DNA of 5,673 bases, taken from the NCBI GenBank assembly GCA_007127695.1, contig SKYW01000282.1, positions 1 through 5,673 on the forward strand, written 5' to 3'. Every line of letters starts with the position of its first letter. Position 1 is the stretch's first letter. This stretch comes from Balneolales bacterium. GTDB taxonomy: Bacteria > Bacteroidota > Rhodothermia > Balneolales > Natronogracilivirgulaceae. The notes beneath the pieces are model-generated. The model did not search any database. It had not been told where the DNA came from and worked only from the letters and a program-made list of their open reading frames with translations. The position numbers were made by a program, and so were the translations under genes. Below, in pieces: positions 1 through 5,673 of this stretch.

Positions 1-20
1 ACTCAAATGGAGTACAGCTC

Positions 21-2150
21 ATGAATGTGTATCAACCCAAAAAGATCAGAAACATCGCCTTGCTCGGGCATTCCGGCTCGGGCAAGACCACCCTCGCAGA
101 AACCATGCTTTTCGAGTCCGGGACCATCAAAAGACGCGGAACTGTAGAGGAGTCCAATACCGTGTCGGATTACCACCCCATCGAGAAGGAAAAACAGAAG
201 TCCGTATTCAGTTCATTCATGCACCTGGATTGGCGAGGGACAAAAATCAATGTGATCGACACCCCGGGCACAGCTGATTACGTGGGTGAGGTCGTGAACG
301 CACTTAAAGTTGCTGATGCTGCCGTTTTTGTACTGGATGCCGAACATGGAGTGGAAGTAGGCACCGAGGTCCTGTGGAATATCGTCGCCGAAATGAACAA
401 ACCCGCTTTCCTGATCGTGAACAAGGTCGACCATCCCAATTCAAACTACCAGATGGTCGTTGATCTGTGCAAGGAGCGGTTTGGAAGGGAAGTGGTCCCG
501 GTTCAGTATCCCTTTGAGGAAGGAGAAGGCTTCTCCACTATCGTCGATGTACTGAAAATGCAGATGTATGAGTTCTCCGAGGATGGGGGCAAGCCCGACA
601 AACTGCCTGTCGCCGACTCCCAGAAGTCACAGGCGGATCTTCAGCATAACGAGCTCATTGAAGCCGTCGCCGAAAACGACGAATCGCTGATGGACCTCTA
701 CTTCGAAAAAGGACACCTGGATGAGGACGAAATGGTGGAAGGCCTCAAAAAAGCCCTGCTCCAGCGCCAGATATTCCCGATGTTCTGCCTTTCTGCTGGA
801 AAAAACATGGGCTCCGGTCGCGTGATGGGCTTTATCGACAACGTGCTGGTCAACCCGATGGAAGCCAACCCGGACAAGGATGTTGACGGAAACGACCTGC
901 CGGTTGACCTGGAGCAGAAGCCCCTTGCCTTCCTCTTCAAGACCATCTCCGAAGAGCATGTCGGTGACCTTACCTTCCTGAAGGCGTACGGTGGCATGCT
1001 CCGGACCGGCGCGGATATGATCAACCATACCAGGGGCTCAACCAACCGCCTTGGCAATCTGTTCCTCACACAGGGCGGAAAAAGGGTGGATATCCCGGAG
1101 ATCCACGCCGGTGATATCGGTGCTGTGGTAAAACTCAAGGACGGAGCCGTTGGCGATACGCTGCGCGACAAAAGCATCGATATCGGCATCTCCCGTGTCA
1201 AATACCCCGAACCGACCGAACGGATGGCCGTCCGTTCCACCGAGAAGGGCGAAGAGGAGAAAATCGGCGCTGCGCTGAACCAGCTGCAGAGAGAGGACCC
1301 CTCTCTGCAGGTAGAGAACAGCAAGGAACTCAAACAGATCATCCTGAGTGGCCAGGGCGAGGAGCACCTGAACGTGATCCGCCATATGCTGGAACACCGC
1401 TTCAAACTCAATCCGGAGTTCTACGAGCCCGGCGTACCCTACCGCGAAACCATCACCAAATCCGTTAAATCGCAGTACCGCCACAAGAAACAGTCCGGCG
1501 GAGCCGGTCAGTACGGTGAAGTATTTTTGTACCTGGAACCGTGGGAAGAGGGAATGCCCCCAACACCCGAAGTCAACGTTCGCGACACCCAGGAAATAGA
1601 ACTGGAATGGGGCGGCAAACTGGTCTACCAGAACTGTATTGTCGGTGGCGTGATCGACGCCCGATTCATGCCCGCCATTCTTAAAGGGGTCATGGAAAAA
1701 ATGGAAAACGGTCCGCTCTCCGGCTGTCGCGCCCGCGATCTCCGCGTATCGGTCTATGACGGATCCATGCACTCGGTGGACTCCAACGAGGCCGCTTTCA
1801 AAACCGCCGCCCTCATGGCGTTCAAAAAAGGATTCCTGGAAGCCAAACCCCAGCTGCTCGAGCCAATCTACGAAGTCGAGGTCACCGTCCCGGCCGAGTA
1901 TATGGGAGAGGTGATGAGCGACCTTGCACCGCGTCGCGGACAGGTTCAGGGAATGGACTCCGAAGGCACGTTCCAGAAGGTCAAGGCATTGGTGCCGCTG
2001 GCCGAGCTTTACCGATATGCCACCCACCTGCGCTCCATGACCCAGGGAAGGGCCACACATACCCGCAAATTCCATGGATACGGACCTGTGCCGCATGAGA
2101 TCCAGGATCGTATCATGAAGGAAACGGCAGAGAAGGAGGAGAACTCCTGA
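21..2150 (+). CDS. Elongation factor G-like translational GTPase (EF-G2 type paralogue)
   Basis: This 709-residue protein spans the full five-domain layout of EF-G, the factor that moves tRNA and mRNA through the ribosome. The G domain covers about residues 1-280: P-loop GHSGSGKT at 16-23, DTPG at 80-83, NKVD at 134-137 and SAGK at 258-261. Domain II follows at about 300-385 and domain III at about 405-475. Domain IV carries GGAGQYG at 493-499 and the tip histidine H584 in SMHSVDS. Domain V runs from about 613, with RRGQVQG and TQGRAT (674-679). The P-loop (HSGSG, not HIDAG), Thr84 where EF-G has the catalytic His after DTPG, and KQKSV in place of RGITI in switch I (58-62) place it among EF-G paralogues, not the main FusA. 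The ATG at 21 has a TGGAG Shine-Dalgarno at 8-12 and starts a typical N-terminus. No rpsG, rpsL or tuf lies beside it, also unlike the main fusA. Family membership is secure. Its exact role and GTPase activity are inferred. Confidence 0.93.
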   Translation: MNVYQPKKIRNIALLGHSGSGKTTLAETMLFESGTIKRRGTVEESNTVSDYHPIEKEKQKSVFSSFMHLDWRGTKINVIDTPGTADYVGEVVNALKVADAAVFVLDAEHGVEVGTEVLWNIVAEMNKPAFLIVNKVDHPNSNYQMVVDLCKERFGREVVPVQYPFEEGEGFSTIVDVLKMQMYEFSEDGGKPDKLPVADSQKSQADLQHNELIEAVAENDESLMDLYFEKGHLDEDEMVEGLKKALLQRQIFPMFCLSAGKNMGSGRVMGFIDNVLVNPMEANPDKDVDGNDLPVDLEQKPLAFLFKTISEEHVGDLTFLKAYGGMLRTGADMINHTRGSTNRLGNLFLTQGGKRVDIPEIHAGDIGAVVKLKDGAVGDTLRDKSIDIGISRVKYPEPTERMAVRSTEKGEEEKIGAALNQLQREDPSLQVENSKELKQIILSGQGEEHLNVIRHMLEHRFKLNPEFYEPGVPYRETITKSVKSQYRHKKQSGGAGQYGEVFLYLEPWEEGMPPTPEVNVRDTQEIELEWGGKLVYQNCIVGGVIDARFMPAILKGVMEKMENGPLSGCRARDLRVSVYDGSMHSVDSNEAAFKTAALMAFKKGFLEAKPQLLEPIYEVEVTVPAEYMGEVMSDLAPRRGQVQGMDSEGTFQKVKALVPLAELYRYATHLRSMTQGRATHTRKFHGYGPVPHEIQDRIMKETAEKEENS

Positions 2151-2177
2151 TCCTGCCGCCTTGCCGGAAACCGGATT

Positions 2178-2214
2178 TCCCGGGATTGATGCCGCCCCGG
2201 GAGATCAGGTCTCC
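2178..2214. terminator. Candidate hairpins between convergent genes
   Basis: The 72-nt gap between the converging EF-G-like and OstA-like genes holds two overlapping inverted repeats. TCCCGGG (2178-2184) pairs perfectly with CCCGGGA (2196-2202) across an 11-nt loop. GGAGA (2200-2204) pairs with TCTCC (2210-2214) across a 5-nt loop. The two stems share bases 2200-2202, so they compete at full length. The position suits a bidirectional terminator, but neither side has a clear T-tract, so classical intrinsic termination is doubtful. Confidence 0.3.
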
Positions 2215-2222
2215 GTTCCAGG

Positions 2223-3704
2223 TCATTCAGGCCGGGACGGGATACGGTCCGAAACCCCGGTGCTGCCAGTGAACCGATCCGGCAACTCAAACGGTCGCAT
2301 GTCGGGGACCGGAGGCAGCCTGGGTTCTATCGGCTCTTGGGGACGTTCCGGACGCAATTCGGGCTCCCATACGAATCCACTGATTCGCTTTTGCGAAATA
2401 CCCTCATGCTCCTGATGGAAGATGCCGTCCACGTTCTGGCGGGCAATCACATCCTCCAGCTCCCCCTCTTCAAAAACCAGCCTGATGAAATCGGCCGTCA
2501 TTTCAATGGCCCCATCGGCTTCGCCATCCGAGTCCTTGACAAAATAGAGCACATTTCCCCGGGGATAGACCTGCATGTATGATACGCTCCCGTCTTCGAA
2601 CTGTATGAAGAGCGTATCACCTGTTACCTGGTTGAGCCGATCGATGGTCGTATCGCTTTGAACGGCAAAGGAGTTGGGATAGGAATCCAGGTAGCGCACA
2701 GAATCTTCCTCGAGCTGGATCAGGATATAGGGACCCGTCAGCTGCATCTCCTCGTACCAGAGCCTGGGATTGCCCTCCAGGATGAACTGCTCTATGGCAT
2801 CGTCATAGTGCGCGGTGTCTGAAAGGCTGCTGTATCGTTCTGTCCAGATATGGACCTGCTCGTAGGCCGAAAACGTGTTTATGGTGTCTTTCTGCTGCAC
2901 TTCCAGCCAGTCGGCCCACAGAAATGTGGTATCGCTCAGATCCTCGCTGATGCGGCGCATGCGGCTGCCACTCTCGACGCGCCGGTATCCGGTGGAGTCG
3001 GAAAGCACAAACCCGCCGGTAAGACGGGTGCGGTTTTCCTGGTCATCAAGGAATACCCGGCCATGGAGCTCATAGTACTCATCGCCGCGGCGGGTGAACA
3101 TGCTGTCAGCTTCGATATACTGAAGCGAATCGGCCACCTGTACGTTTCCACGGAAAACCGCGCTATCGAGGGCATTGTAGTAGTAGCCTGAATCCGCGAC
3201 GAGCACCCCGCGCTCATCCTCGAACCGAAGCCGCTCAGGAAACAGGGCAATTTCCGTGGCAAAACTGTAAAACACTTCTTCGCTGAAGAGCAGGGCCTTT
3301 TCAGACTGCATCACCACCCGGCCTTCAAACAGCGCCACTTCCGATACCAGATCGTAGGTGGCCCGGTCGGACCAGATCTGATCCCGTTCTGATGTAATCT
3401 CAATGTTTCCCCAGGCCCGCAGCTCTTCCATGTCCATGAAGTGCCAGGCACTGTCGCACAGAATAGTGAAATCCTCGGTGCTCAGGGCCACATTTCCCGT
3501 CAGCTTGCGGATGCGGCCTTCCGGTGCCACCACGCCCTCCAGCTGATCCGACTGCAGGATGCGGACCCGGTTCTGTGCGTCAGCCGTCCCTTCGAAACCC
3601 ACCGGCCAAAGCAGCAGCAACACTGGCAGCAATATCACCAACGCCGGTAATCTCATCCGAATCCGCGCTGACATGATGGGTAAGGTATGGACAGGGGACA
3701 TCAT
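2223..3704 (-). CDS. OstA-like / LptA-family lipopolysaccharide-transport periplasmic protein
   Basis: With the chosen start the protein has 493 residues. A basic N-terminus and hydrophobic stretch (about 19-35) end in a signal-peptidase-like site ADA|QN (cleavage after 43), so it should be exported. The mature part resembles the OstA/LptA beta-jellyroll family, which forms the periplasmic bridge carrying lipopolysaccharide to the outer-membrane LptD. Strand-turn units recur: LTGNVALS, WGNIEITSER, FEGRVVMQ, FRGNVQVADS and LHGRVFLDDQ, alternating with DSAWHF, SDRATYD, ADSGYYY and EADSMF. E. coli LptA is about 185 residues, so this is the long OstA-like form typical of Bacteroidetes-group bacteria. 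It lacks the large C-terminal barrel of LptD and ends in a proline-rich tail (about residues 443-493). The reading frame is open up to an ATG at 3785, inside lptC, but the tandem ATG at 3704 has a Shine-Dalgarno and leaves a normal signal peptide. It lies 49 nt after lptC and is probably co-transcribed with it. Family confidence is good; a specific Lpt name is not certain. Confidence 0.85.
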   Translation of the reverse strand: MMSPVHTLPIMSARIRMRLPALVILLPVLLLLWPVGFEGTADAQNRVRILQSDQLEGVVAPEGRIRKLTGNVALSTEDFTILCDSAWHFMDMEELRAWGNIEITSERDQIWSDRATYDLVSEVALFEGRVVMQSEKALLFSEEVFYSFATEIALFPERLRFEDERGVLVADSGYYYNALDSAVFRGNVQVADSLQYIEADSMFTRRGDEYYELHGRVFLDDQENRTRLTGGFVLSDSTGYRRVESGSRMRRISEDLSDTTFLWADWLEVQQKDTINTFSAYEQVHIWTERYSSLSDTAHYDDAIEQFILEGNPRLWYEEMQLTGPYILIQLEEDSVRYLDSYPNSFAVQSDTTIDRLNQVTGDTLFIQFEDGSVSYMQVYPRGNVLYFVKDSDGEADGAIEMTADFIRLVFEEGELEDVIARQNVDGIFHQEHEGISQKRISGFVWEPELRPERPQEPIEPRLPPVPDMRPFELPDRFTGSTGVSDRIPSRPE

Positions 3705-3714
3705 TTGACTGCTT

Positions 3715-3718
3715 TCCT
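3715..3718 (-). promoter_or_regulatory. Ribosome binding site supporting the ostA-like start at 3704
   Basis: On the minus strand AGGA (followed by AAG) ends 10 nt before the tandem ATGATG at 3704-3699. The later in-frame ATG at 3674 has no comparable purine-rich site upstream, and the earlier one at 3785 lies inside lptC. This favours 3704 as the start, although the spacing is slightly long. Confidence 0.5.
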
Positions 3719-3753
3719 GGATAATGTGTGGATGGATTGCATCATCGGGACAT

Positions 3754-4329
3754 CTACCGTTCGTTCTGTTCCAGTTCAAATTCACCTGTTACTTCTGTGA
3801 GACGGTACGAGGAAAGGTCATCGGTGCCGGTCAGGCCGTACCCGGTGATACTGTCCGCTTCTGTAACAATGATCACAAAATCCGGAGTGTAAATGCTGCG
3901 GTCACTGTGGGACCATTCCAGGTACTCCGTTCGCAGCCGCCGGCCGTCACGGGTCCGTACGAATACATCGTCGCTGAAATGAAATTCTGACTGGTGTCCC
4001 AGATAACGCGCTGACCGGCTGGTCACCTCGGTTTCAATCGCGCCGGTTGAATCAAGCACGGCTACATACACCGAATCACGAAGATCGGTTTCACTGCTGC
4101 CTTCCCGGCTGTAGGTGGCTGCGAAGGGAGAGTGCACGGAAACAATGCGTTGCCCATCCTCAATCAGCTCCATGCGGATATTCCGGGATTCGGTGACCGA
4201 CAGGAGGGAGTCGGCCATGGCGTCCCTGACCCGTTCACGGTCATAATCCGACAGGTCCGTGCAAGCGGTAAACAAAAACGCCGGCAGCAGTAAAATTAAT
4301 GCCCTTATATCGATCGCTATCGGCTTCAT
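3754..4329 (-). CDS. lptC: LptC-like lipopolysaccharide export protein, predicted lipoprotein
   Basis: The 191-residue product resembles LptC, the inner-membrane-anchored component that takes lipopolysaccharide from the LptBFG transporter and passes it to the LptA bridge. The N-terminus is a short hydrophobic signal (about 8-22) ending in FTAC with Cys23, a lipobox-like site. The protein is therefore probably lipid-anchored, whereas enterobacterial LptC keeps a transmembrane helix. The mature part shows the LptC pattern: a variable stretch followed by SRSARYLG (104-111), DDVFVRTRDG (120-129), LRTEYLEW (132-139), IYTPDFVII (146-154) and ITGYGL (161-166), ending in a beta-strand at VTGEFEL. Length fits the family. 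The ATG at 4329 gives the right signal peptide but has no strong Shine-Dalgarno, which is common in Bacteroidetes-group bacteria. The OstA-like gene follows by 49 nt, matching the lptC-lptA order known from proteobacteria, though no lptB is present here. Confidence 0.85.
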   Translation of the reverse strand: MKPIAIDIRALILLLPAFLFTACTDLSDYDRERVRDAMADSLLSVTESRNIRMELIEDGQRIVSVHSPFAATYSREGSSETDLRDSVYVAVLDSTGAIETEVTSRSARYLGHQSEFHFSDDVFVRTRDGRRLRTEYLEWSHSDRSIYTPDFVIIVTEADSITGYGLTGTDDLSSYRLTEVTGEFELEQNER

Positions 4330-4457
4330 GGGTTGTTCATGGTCTCATACTTCTCTTATAACTCACACAACGGACGTTATGCTTCATGGATTTTCTTCGA
4401 CTTCCTGAATCGTTTTGAACTTCCTGTACCGCTTGCGGATTCAGAGAGTGTCATGAT

Positions 4458-4486
4458 AGTATAAAATGGCATCCGGGGTAACGGAA
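4458..4486 (-). promoter_or_regulatory. Candidate promoter for the lptC-ostA unit
   Basis: In the 164-nt gap between upp and lptC, the minus strand has TATACT (4463-4458), five of six matches to the sigma-70 -10 box. A 17-nt spacer separates it from TTCCGT (4486-4481), which matches the -35 box poorly. Transcription would begin near 4451, leaving a leader of about 120 nt before lptC. The -35 is weak and primary sigma factors in the suspected phylum may favour other motifs, so this is tentative. The rest of the gap holds no gene I can support. Confidence 0.25.
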
Positions 4487-4493
4487 TCCTGCA

Positions 4494-5132
4494 TCAGATC
4501 GTGCCAAAAATGCGGTCGCCGGCATCACCGAGACCCGGAACGATAAACGCATCATCGTTGAGGCGTTCGTCTATGGCCGCGGTAATGATGGATATGTCGG
4601 GATGCGCTTCCTGTATCCGCCGGATACCCTCGGGAGCCGAAATCAGGCACATGAAACGGATATTTTTTGCGCCCCTGCTCTTCAGGAACGAGATGGAATC
4701 AACGGCGCTTCCACCGGTTGCCAGCATCGGATCCACCAGCAGCACATGGTGACGGTCAATATTGCGGGGAATCTTGGAGTAGTAGTCGATCGGCTGATGG
4801 GTCTCCTCGTCGCGATACATCCCGAGGTGACCGACTTTGGCCTCGGGTATGAATTGCATGACCGCATCCACCAGGCCCAGCCCGGCACGTAGTATGGAGA
4901 CCACGGCGATTTCGGTGTCAAGCTCATAGCCATCCGTTTTCTGGATGGGGGTTTCCACCGTGACCTTGCGCAGGGGAAGCCCCTTTAGCGAGTTATACGC
5001 CAGGATAATGGCTATGCGTCCGAGCGCCGACCTGAATACCGGGGGAGAGGTGTTCTTGTTGCGAAGTATGGTGAGATCACGGGCCACGACGGGATGATCT
5101 ACCAGAGTTACGTTTTTAAATTCTGTTTTCAT
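4494..5132 (-). CDS. upp: Uracil phosphoribosyltransferase
   Basis: The enzyme converts uracil and PRPP to UMP and pyrophosphate in the cytoplasm, the main uracil-salvage step. The 212-residue length is normal for bacterial UPRT (about 208-210). Visible hallmarks are the early VDHPVV (11-16), SILRAGLG (79-86) at the pyrophosphate-binding loop, the PRPP-binding motif VLLVDPMLATGGSA (130-143), MCLISAPEG (161-169) and the uracil-binding C-terminus PGLGDAGDRIFGT (199-211). All expected active-site segments are present, so it should be functional. The ATG at 5132 has a short AGG at 5139-5137, four nt upstream, and gives the usual N-terminus. A GC-rich hairpin lies just upstream (5146-5172) and may affect expression. 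The symporter gene ends 128 nt upstream on the same strand, so co-transcription is possible but unproven. No uraA/pyrP uracil permease is seen beside it. Confidence 0.97.
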   Translation of the reverse strand: MKTEFKNVTLVDHPVVARDLTILRNKNTSPPVFRSALGRIAIILAYNSLKGLPLRKVTVETPIQKTDGYELDTEIAVVSILRAGLGLVDAVMQFIPEAKVGHLGMYRDEETHQPIDYYSKIPRNIDRHHVLLVDPMLATGGSAVDSISFLKSRGAKNIRFMCLISAPEGIRRIQEAHPDISIITAAIDERLNDDAFIVPGLGDAGDRIFGTI

Positions 5133-5145
5133 AATACCTGGTTAT

Positions 5146-5185
5146 GGTCCGGCAGGAAGATCCGGCCGGACCTTTCTGTTGAAAG
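5146..5185 (-). promoter_or_regulatory. Paired hairpins in the upp leader
   Basis: GGTCCGGC (5146-5153) and GCCGGACC (5165-5172) form a perfect 8-bp GC-rich stem with an 11-nt loop. Its base lies 13 nt before the upp ATG and 6 nt before the AGG ribosome site. Directly beside it CTTTC (5172-5176) and GAAAG (5181-5185) form a 5-bp stem with a 4-nt loop. On the minus strand no T-tract follows the large stem, so it does not look like a simple terminator of the symporter gene. A role in upp translation or mRNA stability is inferred. I do not see a PyrR-type binding consensus. Confidence 0.4.
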
Positions 5186-5260
5186 CTCCGTTACTAACGT
5201 TTCCGCTGTGACTTTCTGCGTGTGACATCGGATAAATAGTACGTCGGTGTGACGGCTGTA

Positions 5261-5673
5261 TCAGATCGGGTAGGTATCAAAGTATTTTTTGGTTGCCTTG
5301 TAGACCACGCCTGACAAAGCAAACAGTCCGATCAGGTTCGGGAAGGTCATCAGCCCAAGCATGATGTCCCCGAAGGTCCATACCACACCAAGGGTCAGCA
5401 CCGCGCCTATGAAGTGCATTGTGACATACATCATCCGGTAATAGAATATCGACCGGTCACCGAACAGGTAGTGTATGGACCGTTCGCCATAGTAGCTCCA
5501 GCTGATGGAGGTCGAAATGGCAAACAGGAGTACAGAAAACGTCACGAGAAGTCCGCCACCCGGAAAGAGCGGCGAGAGCCCCACTTCAAAGGCGGCAGCT
5601 GTCAGCGGCGCCCCGTTCTGGATGACACCGGTGTTGAGGTGCGTATATACGTTGTCATCGGCGTCCCTTGCAA
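5261..5673 (-). CDS. Sodium:alanine/glycine symporter (AGCS family), 3' part only
   Basis: The frame is open from the window edge to the TGA at 5261, about 137 codons, so the 5' end of the gene lies outside. The apparent start at 5584 is an internal GTG valine codon; the protein continues upstream with TGVIQNGAPLTAAAFEVGL, which fits the family. AGCS proteins import alanine or glycine with sodium across the inner membrane. Seen here are the family pattern GAPLTAAAF, a membrane segment (LLVTFSVLLFAIS) leading into SWSYYGER (5503-5480), a further segment around MHFIGAVLTLGVVWTFGD, then GLMTFPNLIGLFALSGVV and a short cytoplasmic end KKYFDTYPI. SWSYYGER and the PN-LSGVV region are strong AGCS marks. 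Substrate choice cannot be fixed from this part. upp follows 128 nt downstream on the same strand. Confidence 0.9.
   Translation of the reverse strand, partial: ARDADDNVYTHLNTGVIQNGAPLTAAAFEVGLSPLFPGGGLLVTFSVLLFAISTSISWSYYGERSIHYLFGDRSIFYYRMMYVTMHFIGAVLTLGVVWTFGDIMLGLMTFPNLIGLFALSGVVYKATKKYFDTYPI

Noticed and set aside
698..1411. Second minus-strand open frame (237 codons) opposite the EF-G-like gene
   Set aside because: Its translation is Ser/Arg-rich low-complexity sequence typical of a shadow frame, and it overlaps conserved sequence on the other strand.
1038..2096. Long minus-strand open frame (352 codons) opposite the EF-G-like gene
   Set aside because: It lies wholly antisense to a clearly conserved EF-G coding sequence, and its translation resembles no family I know. 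It is a mirror of codon bias.
2850..3191. Plus-strand open frame opposite the OstA-like gene
   Set aside because: It is antisense to a coherent secreted protein and has no recognisable domain.
4464..4492. Possible intrinsic terminator after upp
   Set aside because: TCCG/CGGA plus TGC/GCA pair only with a 4-base bulge, and the following T-run is just TTTT. This is too weak to call, and it overlaps the candidate lptC promoter.
4602..4892. Plus-strand open frames opposite upp
   Set aside because: upp is unmistakable on the minus strand, and these frames are its reverse-complement shadows.
5261..5584. Small 107-residue membrane protein starting at 5584
   Set aside because: The 5584 codon is GTG and the frame continues with family-typical residues to the window edge, so this is the end of a larger symporter, not a separate small gene.
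1..5673. Mobile element, CRISPR array or defence system
   Set aside because: No transposase, integrase, nuclease, regular spaced repeats or terminal inverted repeats are visible. All five coding regions are housekeeping or envelope genes.

Overview
The window is ordinary chromosomal sequence from a Gram-negative bacterium, most likely of the Bacteroidota/Rhodothermota/Balneolota group. Three things point there: an EF-G paralogue of the type I associate with Bacteroidetes, a long OstA-like protein instead of a short LptA, and an LptC made as a lipoprotein. The phylum is inferred from protein resemblance, not from a search. I see no insertion sequence, phage gene, CRISPR array, tRNA or rRNA.

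Layout: a plus-strand EF-G-like gene (21-2150) converges on a minus-strand block. Read in its own direction, that block runs from the right edge: the 3' end of a sodium:alanine/glycine symporter gene (cut by the window edge, ending at 5261), then upp for uracil phosphoribosyltransferase (5132-4494), then lptC (4329-3754), then an ostA/lptA-like gene (3704-2223). The gaps are 128 nt (symporter to upp), 164 nt (upp to lptC), 49 nt (lptC to ostA) and 72 nt (ostA to the EF-G gene, convergent). No stretch longer than 300 bases lacks a gene.

Functionally, lptC and the ostA-like gene look like a two-gene lipopolysaccharide-transport unit: an inner-membrane-anchored LptC that hands lipid to a periplasmic beta-jellyroll bridge. 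upp salvages uracil to UMP, and the symporter imports small amino acids. The EF-G paralogue keeps all five domains, but its G domain departs from EF-G at the catalytic histidine and in switch I. That is the most interesting point in the window. Secondary points are a GC-rich hairpin just before the upp start, a proline-rich tail on the OstA-like protein, and a perfect 10-bp inverted repeat inside the EF-G gene. I found no clearly new multi-gene system.
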